From CAXMST01 sp963790085 (GTDB taxonomy: Bacteria; Actinomycetota; Thermoleophilia; Solirubrobacterales; 70-9), in the NCBI GenBank assembly GCA_963790085.1, contig CAWBNH010000006.1, forward strand, positions 124,001 to 188,000: DNA of 64,000 bases. Direction: 5' to 3'. Each line of letters opens with the position of its first letter. Position 1 is the first letter of the stretch. Shown here one piece after another: positions 20,502 to 27,605 of the stretch. The position numbers and the translations under genes were made by a program. A model generated the notes under the pieces. That model did not search any database. It worked only from the letters and a program-made list of their open reading frames with translations, and had not been told where the DNA came from.

Positions 20502-21584
20502 ATGGCGCAGCCGACCGTCCCCGACCGCGAGTTCGAGCCTCCCGGCGCCCCCGGGTTCCGGATTCTGGCGGTCGACGGAGGGGGCATTCGCGGCCTGATC
20601 CCGGCGATCGTCCTCGCCGAGCTCGAGCGCCGGCTGCGGGAGCGGGACCCGGCGGCGACGCTGGCCTCGAGCTTCGACCTGATCGCGGGCACCTCGACCG
20701 GCGGCTTGATTGCGCTCGCGCTGACCACCCCCGGCGCGGACGGGCGGCCCGCGCTCGATGCGGCGGCGATGATCGAGCTCTACAGCGGCCCCGACGCGCG
20801 CGAGATCTTCGCGCGGCCCCCGCTCGAGCGCCTGCCCGGGATCGGGCACGTGAGCGACCTGCTCGACCCGCGCTATGACCTCGAGGGGCTCGAGCGCGTC
20901 CTCGAACGGCGGCTCGGCGGCCGCAAGGTCTCGGAGGCCCTGACCGGACTGCTCGTCCCCTCATACGACATGCGCGACCGGACGCCGCGCTTCTTCAAGC
21001 CCTGGAACGAGGAGGCACAACGAGTGCGCGCCGTCGACGCCGGCCTCGCCACGGCGGCCGCGCCGACCTACTTCCCGGCGCTGCGCCTCGGCGAGGAGGC
21101 CCTCGTCGACGGCGGCGTGTTCGTCAACAACCCGACGATCGCCGCGACGATCGAGGCGTTGAAGCGAACCGAGGGCGCGCCGCTCTCCCCAGAGGACCTG
21201 CTCGTCGTCTCGCTGGGAACCGGACAGCACGAGCGGGGCTATGACCCCGACGAGGTCGCCGGCTGGGGAGCGCTCGGCTGGATCGCGCCGTCGGGGGGCT
21301 CGGAGCCACCGCTGATCGGGGCGATGCTGGATGGGCAGTCCGATGCGTCCCACCACTGGGCTCACATCCTGCTCAACCACGAGTCCGGCACGCCGGTCGC
21401 CCGCGGGGTCGAGCTCGGAGCCGGGCCGCGGTACTTCCGCTGGCAGATCGAGCTCCCCGCGCCGCTGCCGCTCGACGGGGTCAGCGACGATCAGATCGAG
21501 GGCCTACGCGGGTGTGGGGAGGCGCTGGTATCGGCACGTGCTGCCGAGATCGAGGCCGTCGCGGCGGCGATCAGCGGCGGCTGA
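20502..21584 (+). CDS. Patatin-like phospholipase
   Basis: 360 residues. It contains the oxyanion loop DGGGIRG, the nucleophile elbow GTSTGG and the catalytic aspartate motif VDGGVFVNNP, all in the right order, so a Ser-Asp dyad lipid acyl hydrolase is expected. It resembles cytosolic patatins more than secreted ones: there is no signal peptide. TAGGGT ends 7 bases before the ATG, a leaderless arrangement. No cyclic-nucleotide synthase or other defence gene is adjacent, so a CBASS role is not supported. Confidence 0.88.
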   Translation: MAQPTVPDREFEPPGAPGFRILAVDGGGIRGLIPAIVLAELERRLRERDPAATLASSFDLIAGTSTGGLIALALTTPGADGRPALDAAAMIELYSGPDAREIFARPPLERLPGIGHVSDLLDPRYDLEGLERVLERRLGGRKVSEALTGLLVPSYDMRDRTPRFFKPWNEEAQRVRAVDAGLATAAAPTYFPALRLGEEALVDGGVFVNNPTIAATIEALKRTEGAPLSPEDLLVVSLGTGQHERGYDPDEVAGWGALGWIAPSGGSEPPLIGAMLDGQSDASHHWAHILLNHESGTPVARGVELGAGPRYFRWQIELPAPLPLDGVSDDQIEGLRGCGEALVSARAAEIEAVAAAISGG

Positions 21585-21622
21585 GATGCCCTCGACGCAT
21601 GGCCGGCGTCCGCGGCGTCCGA

Positions 21623-22441
21623 TCAGAGGTCCTCGGTCCTGATCGTCTGCTCCTCCTCGTCGATGTCGGTGACCGTCCGCCGTCGGACGGAGGGCCACTC
21701 GTCGCCGTCGGGCTCGGGCCCCCCGTAGTCATCCCCGTCCTCGTCTCCAGTCGCCTCCAGCTGCCGGGTCTCCGGCTCCTCGAAGACCTCGGTATCGGAG
21801 TCCGGCAGGCCGAGGAACTCGCTCGTGCCCAGCTCGGCCGCACCGACCATCGAGCCGAGATTGCCCCTGATCCGGTCGATCTCGGCGATCACCGCCTGGC
21901 GACGGCTGCGAAGCTCGGCAATCGAGGCCTCGACCCGCCCGAGCTCGGCCCGGGCGTCGCCGAGGATCTGCTCGGCCTCCGCCTCCGCTGCTGCGACCGA
22001 GGCCTCGGCCTCGACCCTGGCCTTCGCCTCGGTCTCGGCCGCCGCCCGATCGGCCTCGGCCCTGGTCGCGGCGTCGTATTCGTCGGCTGCCGTGCGGGTC
22101 CTCCGCTGGTATTCGTCCGCCTCCCGGCGAAGCTGCTCCGCCGCCTCCTCCGACTCGCGCTGGAGCGCCGCGGCCCGATCGGAAGCCTCGCTTCCGGCGA
22201 GCTCCGCCGCCTCCCTGGCGGCGGCGAGGATCCCTTCGACTCGCTCGCCGACCCCGGTCAGCTCCGCGACGCCGGCCACCGCCGCCCCGGCGGCCCGCCT
22301 GCTCTCGTCGAGCCGCTCCTCGAGCTCGGCGAGCAGGGCCTCGACCTGGTTGCGGTCGTAGCCCCAGAGCCGGGTGATGAGCCGGGATTCACCGTATTGA
22401 TCCAAGGGCTCGCCGGGCTGCTCGCGGTGATCGGAGTCCAC
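21623..22441 (-). CDS. DivIVA-like coiled-coil protein
   Basis: 272 residues. A short N-terminal segment with LWGYDRNQVEALLAELEERL resembles the membrane-binding DivIVA/Wag31 domain. It is followed by a long Ala/Glu-rich coiled coil (about 60-210) and an acidic, disordered tail. Likely a polar or septal scaffold in growth; not firmly a Wag31 orthologue. It starts at GTG 22441, with TAACCT ending 6 bases upstream. Confidence 0.75.
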   Translation of the reverse strand: MDSDHREQPGEPLDQYGESRLITRLWGYDRNQVEALLAELEERLDESRRAAGAAVAGVAELTGVGERVEGILAAAREAAELAGSEASDRAAALQRESEEAAEQLRREADEYQRRTRTAADEYDAATRAEADRAAAETEAKARVEAEASVAAAEAEAEQILGDARAELGRVEASIAELRSRRQAVIAEIDRIRGNLGSMVGAAELGTSEFLGLPDSDTEVFEEPETRQLEATGDEDGDDYGGPEPDGDEWPSVRRRTVTDIDEEEQTIRTEDL

Positions 22442-22478
22442 GCCTCAAGGTTAGCTGCCGCAGTCTGGGCGGCTGCAC

Positions 22479-23114
22479 TCAGCCGTCGTTTTCGCGAGCG
22501 TCCTCGAGGGTCTCGAAGCCCTGCCAGACGATCACCGGCAGCATCGCGAGGGCGCCGGCGGCGTCGGCCCACCACCAGCCGAAGGCCGCGTTCAGGCCGA
22601 GGCCGGCCAACAGGGCGAGGGACAGATACGAGCAGACCCAGGTCTCGACCGCGTCGGCCTCGAGCGCCCGACTCCCCATCCGCCGCCCCGTTCGACCCTT
22701 CCAGTAGGCGAGCGTCGGCATCACCATCAGCGACAGCGCCGCCAGGACGATCCCGGCGGTCGCCGTCTCGGGCCGCTCGCCGCCAATCAGGCCACCGGCC
22801 GCCTCGAAGCCGATATAGGCCGCGAGCAGGAAGAAGCTGGCCGCCACCCCGTAGAGCGCCCGGCGCTCGGCCGCTCGGTGGAGCCGCTCGTCGTCGCCGG
22901 GGCGCGCCGCCCGCAGCCGCCAGAGCACGAACACCGCCGATAGCACCTCGACCCCGCTGTCGGCGCCGAACCCGATCAGCGCGACGCTGCCGGCGATCAG
23001 GCCCGCGGTGATCGCGACCAGGGCCTCGACAACGTTCCAGCCGATCGTCAGCCACTCGAGGCGCAGCGCTCGCCGGTGGAGACGTTCGCCGGTTGACAGT
23101 GCGGCTGTCTCCAT
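22479..23114 (-). CDS. Cation efflux (CDF) family membrane protein without cytosolic domain
   Basis: 211 residues from the ATG at 23114. About six helices are visible. The CDF-like features are WNVVEALVAITAGLIAGSVALIGFGADSGVE and the later ALEADAVETWVCSYLSLALL with acidic and Asp residues at metal-site positions. The protein ends soon after the last helix, so the usual C-terminal cytosolic dimerisation domain is absent. Substrate unknown (Zn, Fe, Mn are the family range). TATCCT ends 9 bases before the ATG. Confidence 0.8.
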   Translation of the reverse strand: METAALSTGERLHRRALRLEWLTIGWNVVEALVAITAGLIAGSVALIGFGADSGVEVLSAVFVLWRLRAARPGDDERLHRAAERRALYGVAASFFLLAAYIGFEAAGGLIGGERPETATAGIVLAALSLMVMPTLAYWKGRTGRRMGSRALEADAVETWVCSYLSLALLAGLGLNAAFGWWWADAAGALAMLPVIVWQGFETLEDARENDG

Positions 23115-23201
23115 TCCCGGCCAAGGATAGGCGGCGCCGGCTCGCTGGCTGGTCACCGCAGCGGGTAGCTCGGTCCGAGATGGACGTAATAGGGTGAGCC
23201 C

Positions 23202-23339
23202 GTGCTGCACGACCGAAAGCTGCTGGCCATCGGGGTTGCCATCGTCCTCGTCGCCGTCTTCGCGGGGGTATTCATCCACCCGCTGCTGTTCCTGATCGGG
23301 CTCTCGGCGATCATCGTGGCGTTCATCCCAGAGAACTGA
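23202..23339 (+). CDS. Small membrane protein, 45 residues
   Basis: GTG-started frame encoding a short charged head (VLHDRKLLA) and a continuous hydrophobic stretch that forms one or two helices, ending FIPEN. TAGGGT ends 6 bases before the GTG, the same leaderless geometry as nearby genes. This promoter and the clean hydrophobic profile argue for a real gene. Function unknown. Confidence 0.55.
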   Translation: MLHDRKLLAIGVAIVLVAVFAGVFIHPLLFLIGLSAIIVAFIPEN

Positions 23340-23408
23340 CGCGAGCGGGAGCGCGGTTGCCGCGGACGGCTGCGGTCCGTCACGCGGGTCGGGACCGATG
23401 CCGCGGCC

Positions 23409-24083
23409 TCAGAGGTCGTCGGACGCTGCCCCGCGCACCAGCTGATAGGCAAGGGCCCCGAGGGCCGCGCCGAGCACCGGGCCGACCAGGTAGACCCAGA
23501 AGCTCTGCCATTCCCCGGCGACCAGAGCGGGGCCGAACGAGCGGGCCGGGTTCATCGAGGCGCCGGTCAGCGGCCCGCCGAAGAGAGCATCGAGCCCGAC
23601 GGCGGCCCCGATCGCGATCGCCGCCCCGGCGCCGACCGCCCGCGTGTCGGTGGCGACGGCGACGATCACGAACATCAGCAGCGCGGTCATCACGATCTCG
23701 TAGACCAGAGCGCTGCCGACGGCGATGCTCGGCACGGTCGCTCCAAGCTCGGCGGGCTGGCTCGGCCAGATCGCCCAGAGGGCGAGCGCCGCGAGCGTCG
23801 CCCCGGTCAGCTGGGCGGCGATGTAGGCGCGGGCCTCCGAGACCGGGAAGTGCCGCGCCAGTGAGAAGGCGATCGTCACGGCGGGGTTGATGTGGGCGCC
23901 GGACAGATGGCCGGTCGCGTAGATCATGACCATGATCACGAGGCCGAAGACGACGGCCACGCCGACGGTCCCCAGGCCCCCGAACTCGGCGTCGGTGATG
24001 ATCGCCCCGCAGCCGGCGAAGACCAGCGCGAAGGCGGCAAGCCCCTCCGCGCAGGCCCGCCGCTTCAGGTCGGGGCGCGGCAA
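23409..24083 (-). CDS. Aquaporin/aquaglyceroporin (arsenite channel, AqpS-like by context)
   Basis: MIP-family channel, 224 residues, six helices and two NPA boxes: HINPAVT and SMNPARS. It starts three bases after the arsC stop on the same strand, so the two are co-transcribed. In rhizobial ars operons an aquaglyceroporin (AqpS) replaces the arsenite pump and lets As(III) made by ArsC leave the cell; the same role is inferred here. No ArsB or ACR3 gene is in the window. Confidence 0.9.
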   Translation of the reverse strand: MPRPDLKRRACAEGLAAFALVFAGCGAIITDAEFGGLGTVGVAVVFGLVIMVMIYATGHLSGAHINPAVTIAFSLARHFPVSEARAYIAAQLTGATLAALALWAIWPSQPAELGATVPSIAVGSALVYEIVMTALLMFVIVAVATDTRAVGAGAAIAIGAAVGLDALFGGPLTGASMNPARSFGPALVAGEWQSFWVYLVGPVLGAALGALAYQLVRGAASDDL

Positions 24084-24086
24084 GGC

Positions 24087-24518
24087 TCAGTCCCCGGCCA
24101 GCTCGGAGATCAGCTTCCGCACGCGCACCTCGATGTCGTCCCTGATCCTGCGGACCTCCTCGATGTCCTTGCCGGCGGGGTCCTCGAGCTCCCAGTCCTC
24201 ATACCGCTTGCCCGGGTAGACCGGGCAGGCGTCGCCGCAGCCCATCGTGATCACGACGTCGGCGGCCCGCACCGCCTGATCGGTGAGCGGCTTCGGGAAC
24301 TCCCTGCCGATGTCGATCCCAACCTCGGCCATCACCGCGCGGGCGTTCGGGTTGATCTCCGCGGCGGGGGCGCTGCCGGCCGATCGCACGCGAACCCGCC
24401 CGCCCGCCAGGCGGTCGAGCAGACCCGCCGCGATCTGGCTGCGCCCCGCATTGTGGACGCACACGAACAGGACCTCGGGCACCTGCTTGCTGAGGGGGTT
24501 GTCGCTATCGCCCTCCAT
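24087..24518 (-). CDS. arsC: Arsenate reductase, low-molecular-weight phosphatase type
   Basis: Reduces arsenate to arsenite. 143 residues from the ATG at 24518; an upstream in-frame extension covers the promoter and is not coding. The phosphate-binding loop is VCVHNAGRS (CX5R) near the N-terminus. The redox cysteines lie in MGCGDACPVYPGKRYEDW, typical of thioredoxin-coupled ArsC. TAATAT at 24530-24535 on the minus strand is its likely -10 element. It is divergent from arsR and followed by the aquaporin. Confidence 0.93.
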   Translation of the reverse strand: MEGDSDNPLSKQVPEVLFVCVHNAGRSQIAAGLLDRLAGGRVRVRSAGSAPAAEINPNARAVMAEVGIDIGREFPKPLTDQAVRAADVVITMGCGDACPVYPGKRYEDWELEDPAGKDIEEVRRIRDDIEVRVRKLISELAGD

Positions 24519-24529
24519 CCCGGCGCAGA

Positions 24530-24575
24530 ATATTACATTGACAATCGTCACTTGTATTGATACATCTGTATTGAT
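24530..24575. promoter_or_regulatory. Divergent ars promoters with ArsR operator candidates
   Basis: An AT-rich island between arsC and arsR. For arsR: a perfect TTGACA -35 (24538-24543), 17 bases, then TACATC (24561-24566), 7 bases before the ATG. For arsC: TAATAT on the minus strand (24530-24535). Candidate operators are TGTAT-TG-ATACA (24553-24564), overlapping the arsR -10 and the arsC -35 zone, a direct repeat TGTATTGAT (24553-24561 and 24567-24575), and TGAC-AATC-GTCA (24539-24550). Binding by ArsR would repress both directions. Confidence 0.65.
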
Positions 24576-24927
24576 GTCGATCGATCTGGAGATCACCCCG
24601 AAGCGGAAGCGACCCGCCGGTGAGGTCTGTTGCGAGCCGGTCGTCTACCCCGAGATCGAGCGCGAGGCGGCCGAACGGATGGCCGGCGTCGCCAAGGCCC
24701 TGGGGGATCCGATCCGGATGCAGCTCGTCGACGTGCTTCGCAGGAACGCCGGCAAGGTCTGCGTCTGCGAGCTGGTACCGCTCTTCGATCTCTCCCAGCC
24801 GACCGTGTCTCACCACCTCAAGGTCCTGCGGGAGGCGGGGATCGTCGGCTCGGAGCGCCGCGGCCTCTGGGCCTACTACTACGTCGAACCCGAAGCCGTA
24901 AAGGAGCTCTCGCGATGGCTGTCCTGA
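24574..24927 (+). CDS. arsR: ArsR-family arsenic-responsive repressor
   Basis: 117 residues from the ATG at 24574. Winged helix-turn-helix of the ArsR/SmtB type: ALGDPIRMQLVDVLRR, then FDLSQPTVSHHLKVLREAGIV as the recognition helix. Candidate As(III) ligands are the CC pair near residues 19-20 and the CVC motif in KVCVCELVPLF. It is divergent from arsC-aqpS and overlaps arsI downstream, so it probably represses both transcripts through the intergenic palindromes. Confidence 0.93.
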   Translation: MSIDLEITPKRKRPAGEVCCEPVVYPEIEREAAERMAGVAKALGDPIRMQLVDVLRRNAGKVCVCELVPLFDLSQPTVSHHLKVLREAGIVGSERRGLWAYYYVEPEAVKELSRWLS

Positions 24928-25328
24928 GACCCCACCTCGCCCTGACCGTCTCCGATCTCGAGCGGTCGATTCCCTTCTACCGCGCCCTGTTCGGGGTCGA
25001 GCCGACGAAGATCCGGCCCGGATACGCGAAGTTCGAGGTCGCCGATCCGGCACTCAACTTCACGCTCAACCAGGGCTCGCGCCAGAGCCTCGGCGCTTTC
25101 AACCACGCGGGAATCCAGGTCGAGTCGACCGATGACGTGCTGCGCGCCAGGGCGCGGCTCGTCGAGGCCGGGCTCGCCACCTTCGATGAGATGGAGACGA
25201 CCTGCTGCTACGCGAAGCAGGACAAGATCTGGGTCACCGCCCCGGAGGGGGAATCGTGGGAGGTCTTCGTCACCCACGGCGACGCCGAGCACGAGAAGAC
25301 CACGGCCCGCTGTTGCGGCGCCGCATGA
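24915..25328 (+). CDS. arsI: ArsI/CadI family VOC protein (C-As lyase)
   Basis: 137 residues, vicinal-oxygen-chelate fold. Seen: an early metal-ligand histidine in RPHLALTVSDLERSIPFY, FNHAGIQVES, the vicinal cysteines C97/C98 in TTCCYAKQDKIWV and the glutamate in SWEVF. This matches ArsI, which cleaves the carbon-arsenic bond of trivalent organoarsenicals such as methylarsenite; the CC pair binds As(III). A C-terminal CC pair adds to the thiol content. Its ATG overlaps the arsR 3' end by 13 bases. Confidence 0.88.
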   Translation: MAVLRPHLALTVSDLERSIPFYRALFGVEPTKIRPGYAKFEVADPALNFTLNQGSRQSLGAFNHAGIQVESTDDVLRARARLVEAGLATFDEMETTCCYAKQDKIWVTAPEGESWEVFVTHGDAEHEKTTARCCGAA

Positions 25329-25556
25329 TCGCCGGCTGAGTCGCTGTCCCCCGGGGCGGGCCACGCCGCACCGCGCAACGGGGACTGGCGGATCGCGGCG
25401 ATCAACCTCGCCGGATGTGTGCTGACCGGGTTGCGACGGTCGCTTCCCGACGTCGCCCCGAAAACGGGAGGCGTGGCGGGCGACGTGCTCGATCTCGCGG
25501 CCGCCAAGTGGGCGACAGCCCGCGGCGCGCTCTGCTTTCTGATCGCCTCGTTGTAG
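25329..25556 (+). other. Open frame following arsI, no recognised gene
   Basis: After the arsI stop the same frame stays open for 75 codons to a TAG at 25554. It includes a coding-like stretch (DWRIAAINLAGCVLTGLRRSL, then a hydrophobic end GALCFLIASL). No good start codon or ribosome-binding site is visible near its beginning. It may be a remnant, a readthrough extension or chance in GC-rich DNA. I see nothing else here before the terminator. Confidence 0.2.
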
Positions 25557-25571
25557 CCGATGGAGGACTGA

Positions 25572-25598
25572 GCGGGGGCGGCCGAAGCCGGCCCCCGC
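25572..25598. terminator. Strong hairpin between convergent arsI and DUF7144 genes
   Basis: GCGGGGGC pairs with GCCCCCGC, with an inner GGC/GCC extension around a CGAA loop and one bulged G. Only a short TT follows. Its place between converging transcripts suggests bidirectional termination. Confidence 0.65.
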
Positions 25599-25614
25599 TT
25601 CGTCCGGTCGGTCT

Positions 25615-25998
25615 TCAGCCCTCCAGGGCCCGCTCGTCCTCACCGAACTCGACCAGGCCGAAGACGACCCAGACGCAGAGGAAGAACACGCCCAGCGACC
25701 ACCAGGGGTAGGCCCCCCCGATTGCGATCAGCGCATGGATGGCCCCGAGGGTACCGGCGATGATGCCGATCACCCGTCCGTAGGTGTTCCCGGCCATCAG
25801 CGAGAAGCCGCCGGTTAGCTGGATGATCCCCAAGATGATCAGGACCCACCCGAGGGTGTTGAGGTTGGTGAAGATGAACCTGGTGTCGTTGACGAAGATG
25901 TTCGCATCGTCCAACGCCCCGATCCCGTAGATGATGTTGAGCACGCCGACGATCAGCAGCAACACCGCCGCGAAGACGACTCGACCGGTACCTCTCAT
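25615..25998 (-). CDS. DUF7144-like four-helix membrane protein
   Basis: 127 residues, four hydrophobic helices. The first has the sequence VFAAVLLLIVGVLNIIYGIGAL, with LGWVLIILGIIQLTGGFSLM in the second and the PWWSLGVFFLCVWVVFGL helix near the end. This pattern is common in actinobacterial membrane proteins of unknown role. A good AAGGAG lies 4 bases before the ATG at 25998. Function unknown. Confidence 0.8.
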   Translation of the reverse strand: MRGTGRVVFAAVLLLIVGVLNIIYGIGALDDANIFVNDTRFIFTNLNTLGWVLIILGIIQLTGGFSLMAGNTYGRVIGIIAGTLGAIHALIAIGGAYPWWSLGVFFLCVWVVFGLVEFGEDERALEG

Positions 25999-26065
25999 TT
26001 TGCTCCTTCCGTAACCGGGGCCGCGCTTTCGCGGCCTGGACCGGCCGTGATTCCGGCTGGCGGCG

Positions 26066-26233
26066 TCAATCTACCGATTGCCGCAGCATTGGTCCTCGCT
26101 CCCACCGGGTGGTGTGGGCGCCCTCCCGCATCTCCAAAGCCCCCGAGCCCGGCGACCAGGAGCCCAGGACCTTCGCTTTCTGGGCGGCGAACTCCTCATC
26201 GGTGACCACACCCGAGTCGCGGAGCTCGCCCAA
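26066..26233 (-). CDS. Small SHOCT-domain protein
   Basis: A 55-codon frame from TTG at 26233. Its first 24 residues, with LGELRDSGVVTDEEFAAQK, match the SHOCT (short C-terminal) helical-hairpin motif that usually ends bacterial membrane proteins. The rest is Arg/Ser/Gly-rich. An AAGGAG lies 10 bases upstream of the TTG. It could be a free-standing SHOCT peptide or the surviving end of a broken larger gene; an in-frame stop just upstream prevents a longer protein. Confidence 0.5.
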   Translation of the reverse strand: MGELRDSGVVTDEEFAAQKAKVLGSWSPGSGALEMREGAHTTRWERGPMLRQSVD

Positions 26234-26317
26234 CCATCACCGGCTCCTTCCGCCCGCAGCCTGCGTGGCCCCGCGCACTCGACCATCAGCGGAGCGAGCC
26301 CGGCCCGCGACCTTCGC

Positions 26318-26710
26318 TCAGCACGTGTTCAGGGCTACCGCGGCGCGGATCAGGGACCTGAAGGCGTCCTCGTCGATCTCGTCCCCCTCCTGGAGATCGA
26401 TCGCACGCCGCGCGTTGCCCGCGAGGCTCGCGTTGAACAGGCCCGCCGGATCATCCAGCGAGGCCCCCTTGGCGAAGGTGAGCTTGACCTTGCCCTTGAA
26501 CGCTTCGCCGATGCAGATGATCCCGTCGTGGGACCAGACCGGGACGCCGGCTGGGTTCGAGGGCTTCCTCCACTTGATCTCCTCGACCACCTCGGGATCG
26601 GCCTGCTTGATCAGGCGGCGCATCCGCGAAAGCGTCTCGCCGCGCCAGTCGGCCCACTCCTGAATCCTCGCGTCGACCAGCTTCGAGGCTGAATCAGGCT
26701 CGTCTGCCAT
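26318..26710 (-). CDS. DUF1801 domain protein
   Basis: 130 residues from the ATG at 26710; a TTG one codon earlier is possible. DUF1801/YdhG-like features are ETLSRMRRLIKQADPEVVEEIKWRKPS, VWSHDGIICIGEAFKGKVKLTFAKGASL, ending in the typical helix. Biochemical role unknown. TAGGAT ends 7 bases before the ATG, matching the leaderless pattern. Confidence 0.82.
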   Translation of the reverse strand: MADEPDSASKLVDARIQEWADWRGETLSRMRRLIKQADPEVVEEIKWRKPSNPAGVPVWSHDGIICIGEAFKGKVKLTFAKGASLDDPAGLFNASLAGNARRAIDLQEGDEIDEDAFRSLIRAAVALNTC

Positions 26711-26726
26711 CAACTCGATCCTAAGG

Positions 26727-26800
26727 GGTGAGCGACGGGACTCGAACCCGCGACCACCTGGACCACAACCAGGAGCTCTACCAACTGAGCTACGCCCACC
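26727..26800 (-). tRNA. tRNA-His (anticodon GTG)
   Basis: Cloverleaf on the minus strand: acceptor GTGGGCG/CGCTCAC, D arm with AGCTCAGTTGGTAGAGC, anticodon stem CCTGG/CCAGG with loop TTGTGGT, and T arm CGGGTTCGAGTCCCG. An extra G at -1 (26800) faces discriminator C73 (26727), the identity feature of bacterial tRNA-His. The 3' CCA is not encoded. Confidence 0.95.
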
Positions 26801-26907
26801 GCGAGAGCAGGGAATCTAGCGCGCCCTGGGACGCGCTAGACAGCCCGACTCGGGCCCGTGAAGGCCGCGGTCAGCAGGGCGTCGTGGGCGAGCGCGTCGT
26901 CAGCCGC

Positions 26908-26931
26908 TTCCCGGGACCCTTCCCGGGACCC
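26908..26931 (+). repeat. Perfect tandem duplication of a 12-mer
   Basis: TTCCCGGGACCC occurs twice head-to-tail. It lies in the 181-base non-coding gap between tRNA-His and the 86-residue gene, directly next to a hairpin that shares its last bases. Each unit contains the palindrome CCCGGG. Confidence 0.7.
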
Positions 26932-26953
26932 TGCCGGTGCCCCTCCCGGCAGG
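26930..26953 (-). terminator. Perfect 8-bp stem-loop downstream of the 86-residue gene
   Basis: CCTGCCGG and CCGGCAGG flank an 8-base loop. It lies 29 bases beyond the minus-strand stop of the following gene, so it is a likely intrinsic terminator of GC-rich type without a U-tract. Confidence 0.5.
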
Positions 26954-26981
26954 ATGCGAAACGGCGCCGGCCGGCATGGCC

Positions 26982-27242
26982 CTAGGCCTCGACGAGCATC
27001 AACATCGTCTCGGGGCGAACGCCGTCGTGCTTCATCGCCTCCGCGGCCTGCTCGCTCTGTAGCGCGGCCTCGAGCGTGTCCATGTCGGGCGTCTCGATCA
27101 CGACGCCGACCCGATTCGAGCCCTGGGGGTCGCGGAAGGCCCGCGCCGACATCCCGTGCGACGCGAAGAACTCCTCACGCTTCGGCGAAGCGAACCAGTG
27201 ATCGACGTCTTCGACCTCGTGAAAGGCGATTACGGTCTCCAT
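26982..27242 (-). CDS. Small alpha/beta-barrel-like protein of unknown function
   Basis: 86 residues from the ATG at 27242, with GGAGGAG 5 bases upstream. The pattern METVIAFHEVEDVDHWFASPKR then VGVVIETPDMDTLEAAL looks like a ferredoxin-like, dimeric alpha-beta barrel fold used by many small cyclase or monooxygenase-like proteins. No catalytic residues can be named. It lies between tRNA-His and tRNA-Arg. Confidence 0.7.
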   Translation of the reverse strand: METVIAFHEVEDVDHWFASPKREEFFASHGMSARAFRDPQGSNRVGVVIETPDMDTLEAALQSEQAAEAMKHDGVRPETMLMLVEA

Positions 27243-27360
27243 CTCGTCTCCTCCCCCACAGCGGTGGCCGTGTGGTCTGCGGTCAAGACACCACGCACCC
27301 TACTCGCTGGGCCTCAGCGCCCGAACCCGAGCGGGCGAACGCGGAGTCTTGGGCTTGGCA

Positions 27361-27434
27361 TACCCCCGGCAGGATTCGAACCTGCGACATCCGGCTTAGA
27401 AGGCCGGCGCTCTATCCAGCTGAGCTACGGGGGC
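27361..27434 (-). tRNA. tRNA-Arg (anticodon TCT)
   Basis: Minus-strand cloverleaf: acceptor GCCCCCG/CGGGGGT, D arm AGCTCAGCTGGATAGAGC, anticodon stem CCGGC/GCCGG with loop CTTCTAA, T arm GCAGGTTCGAATCCTGC, discriminator A. CCA is not encoded. It reads AGA (and AGG by wobble) codons. Confidence 0.95.
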
Positions 27435-27605
27435 CTAGGTGGAGGTTATGGCTTCAGGCCTCGGGTCCTGCACGTCGGTCGACCGAACGCCGGGGCTGTA
27501 ACTATGCTGGCCGACGATCCGCTTATCGGTGGATGCATCGACGGTATCGCCAGAGGATGCCGTGCGATCGTCGGCGTCATCGGTAACAGGCCAAGGAGGA
27601 AGTCG

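Noticed and set aside
20502..21584. Patatin as an effector of an anti-phage signalling system
   Set aside because: No nucleotide cyclase, ubiquitin-like or sensor gene next to it; neighbours are a sigma factor and a DivIVA-like protein.
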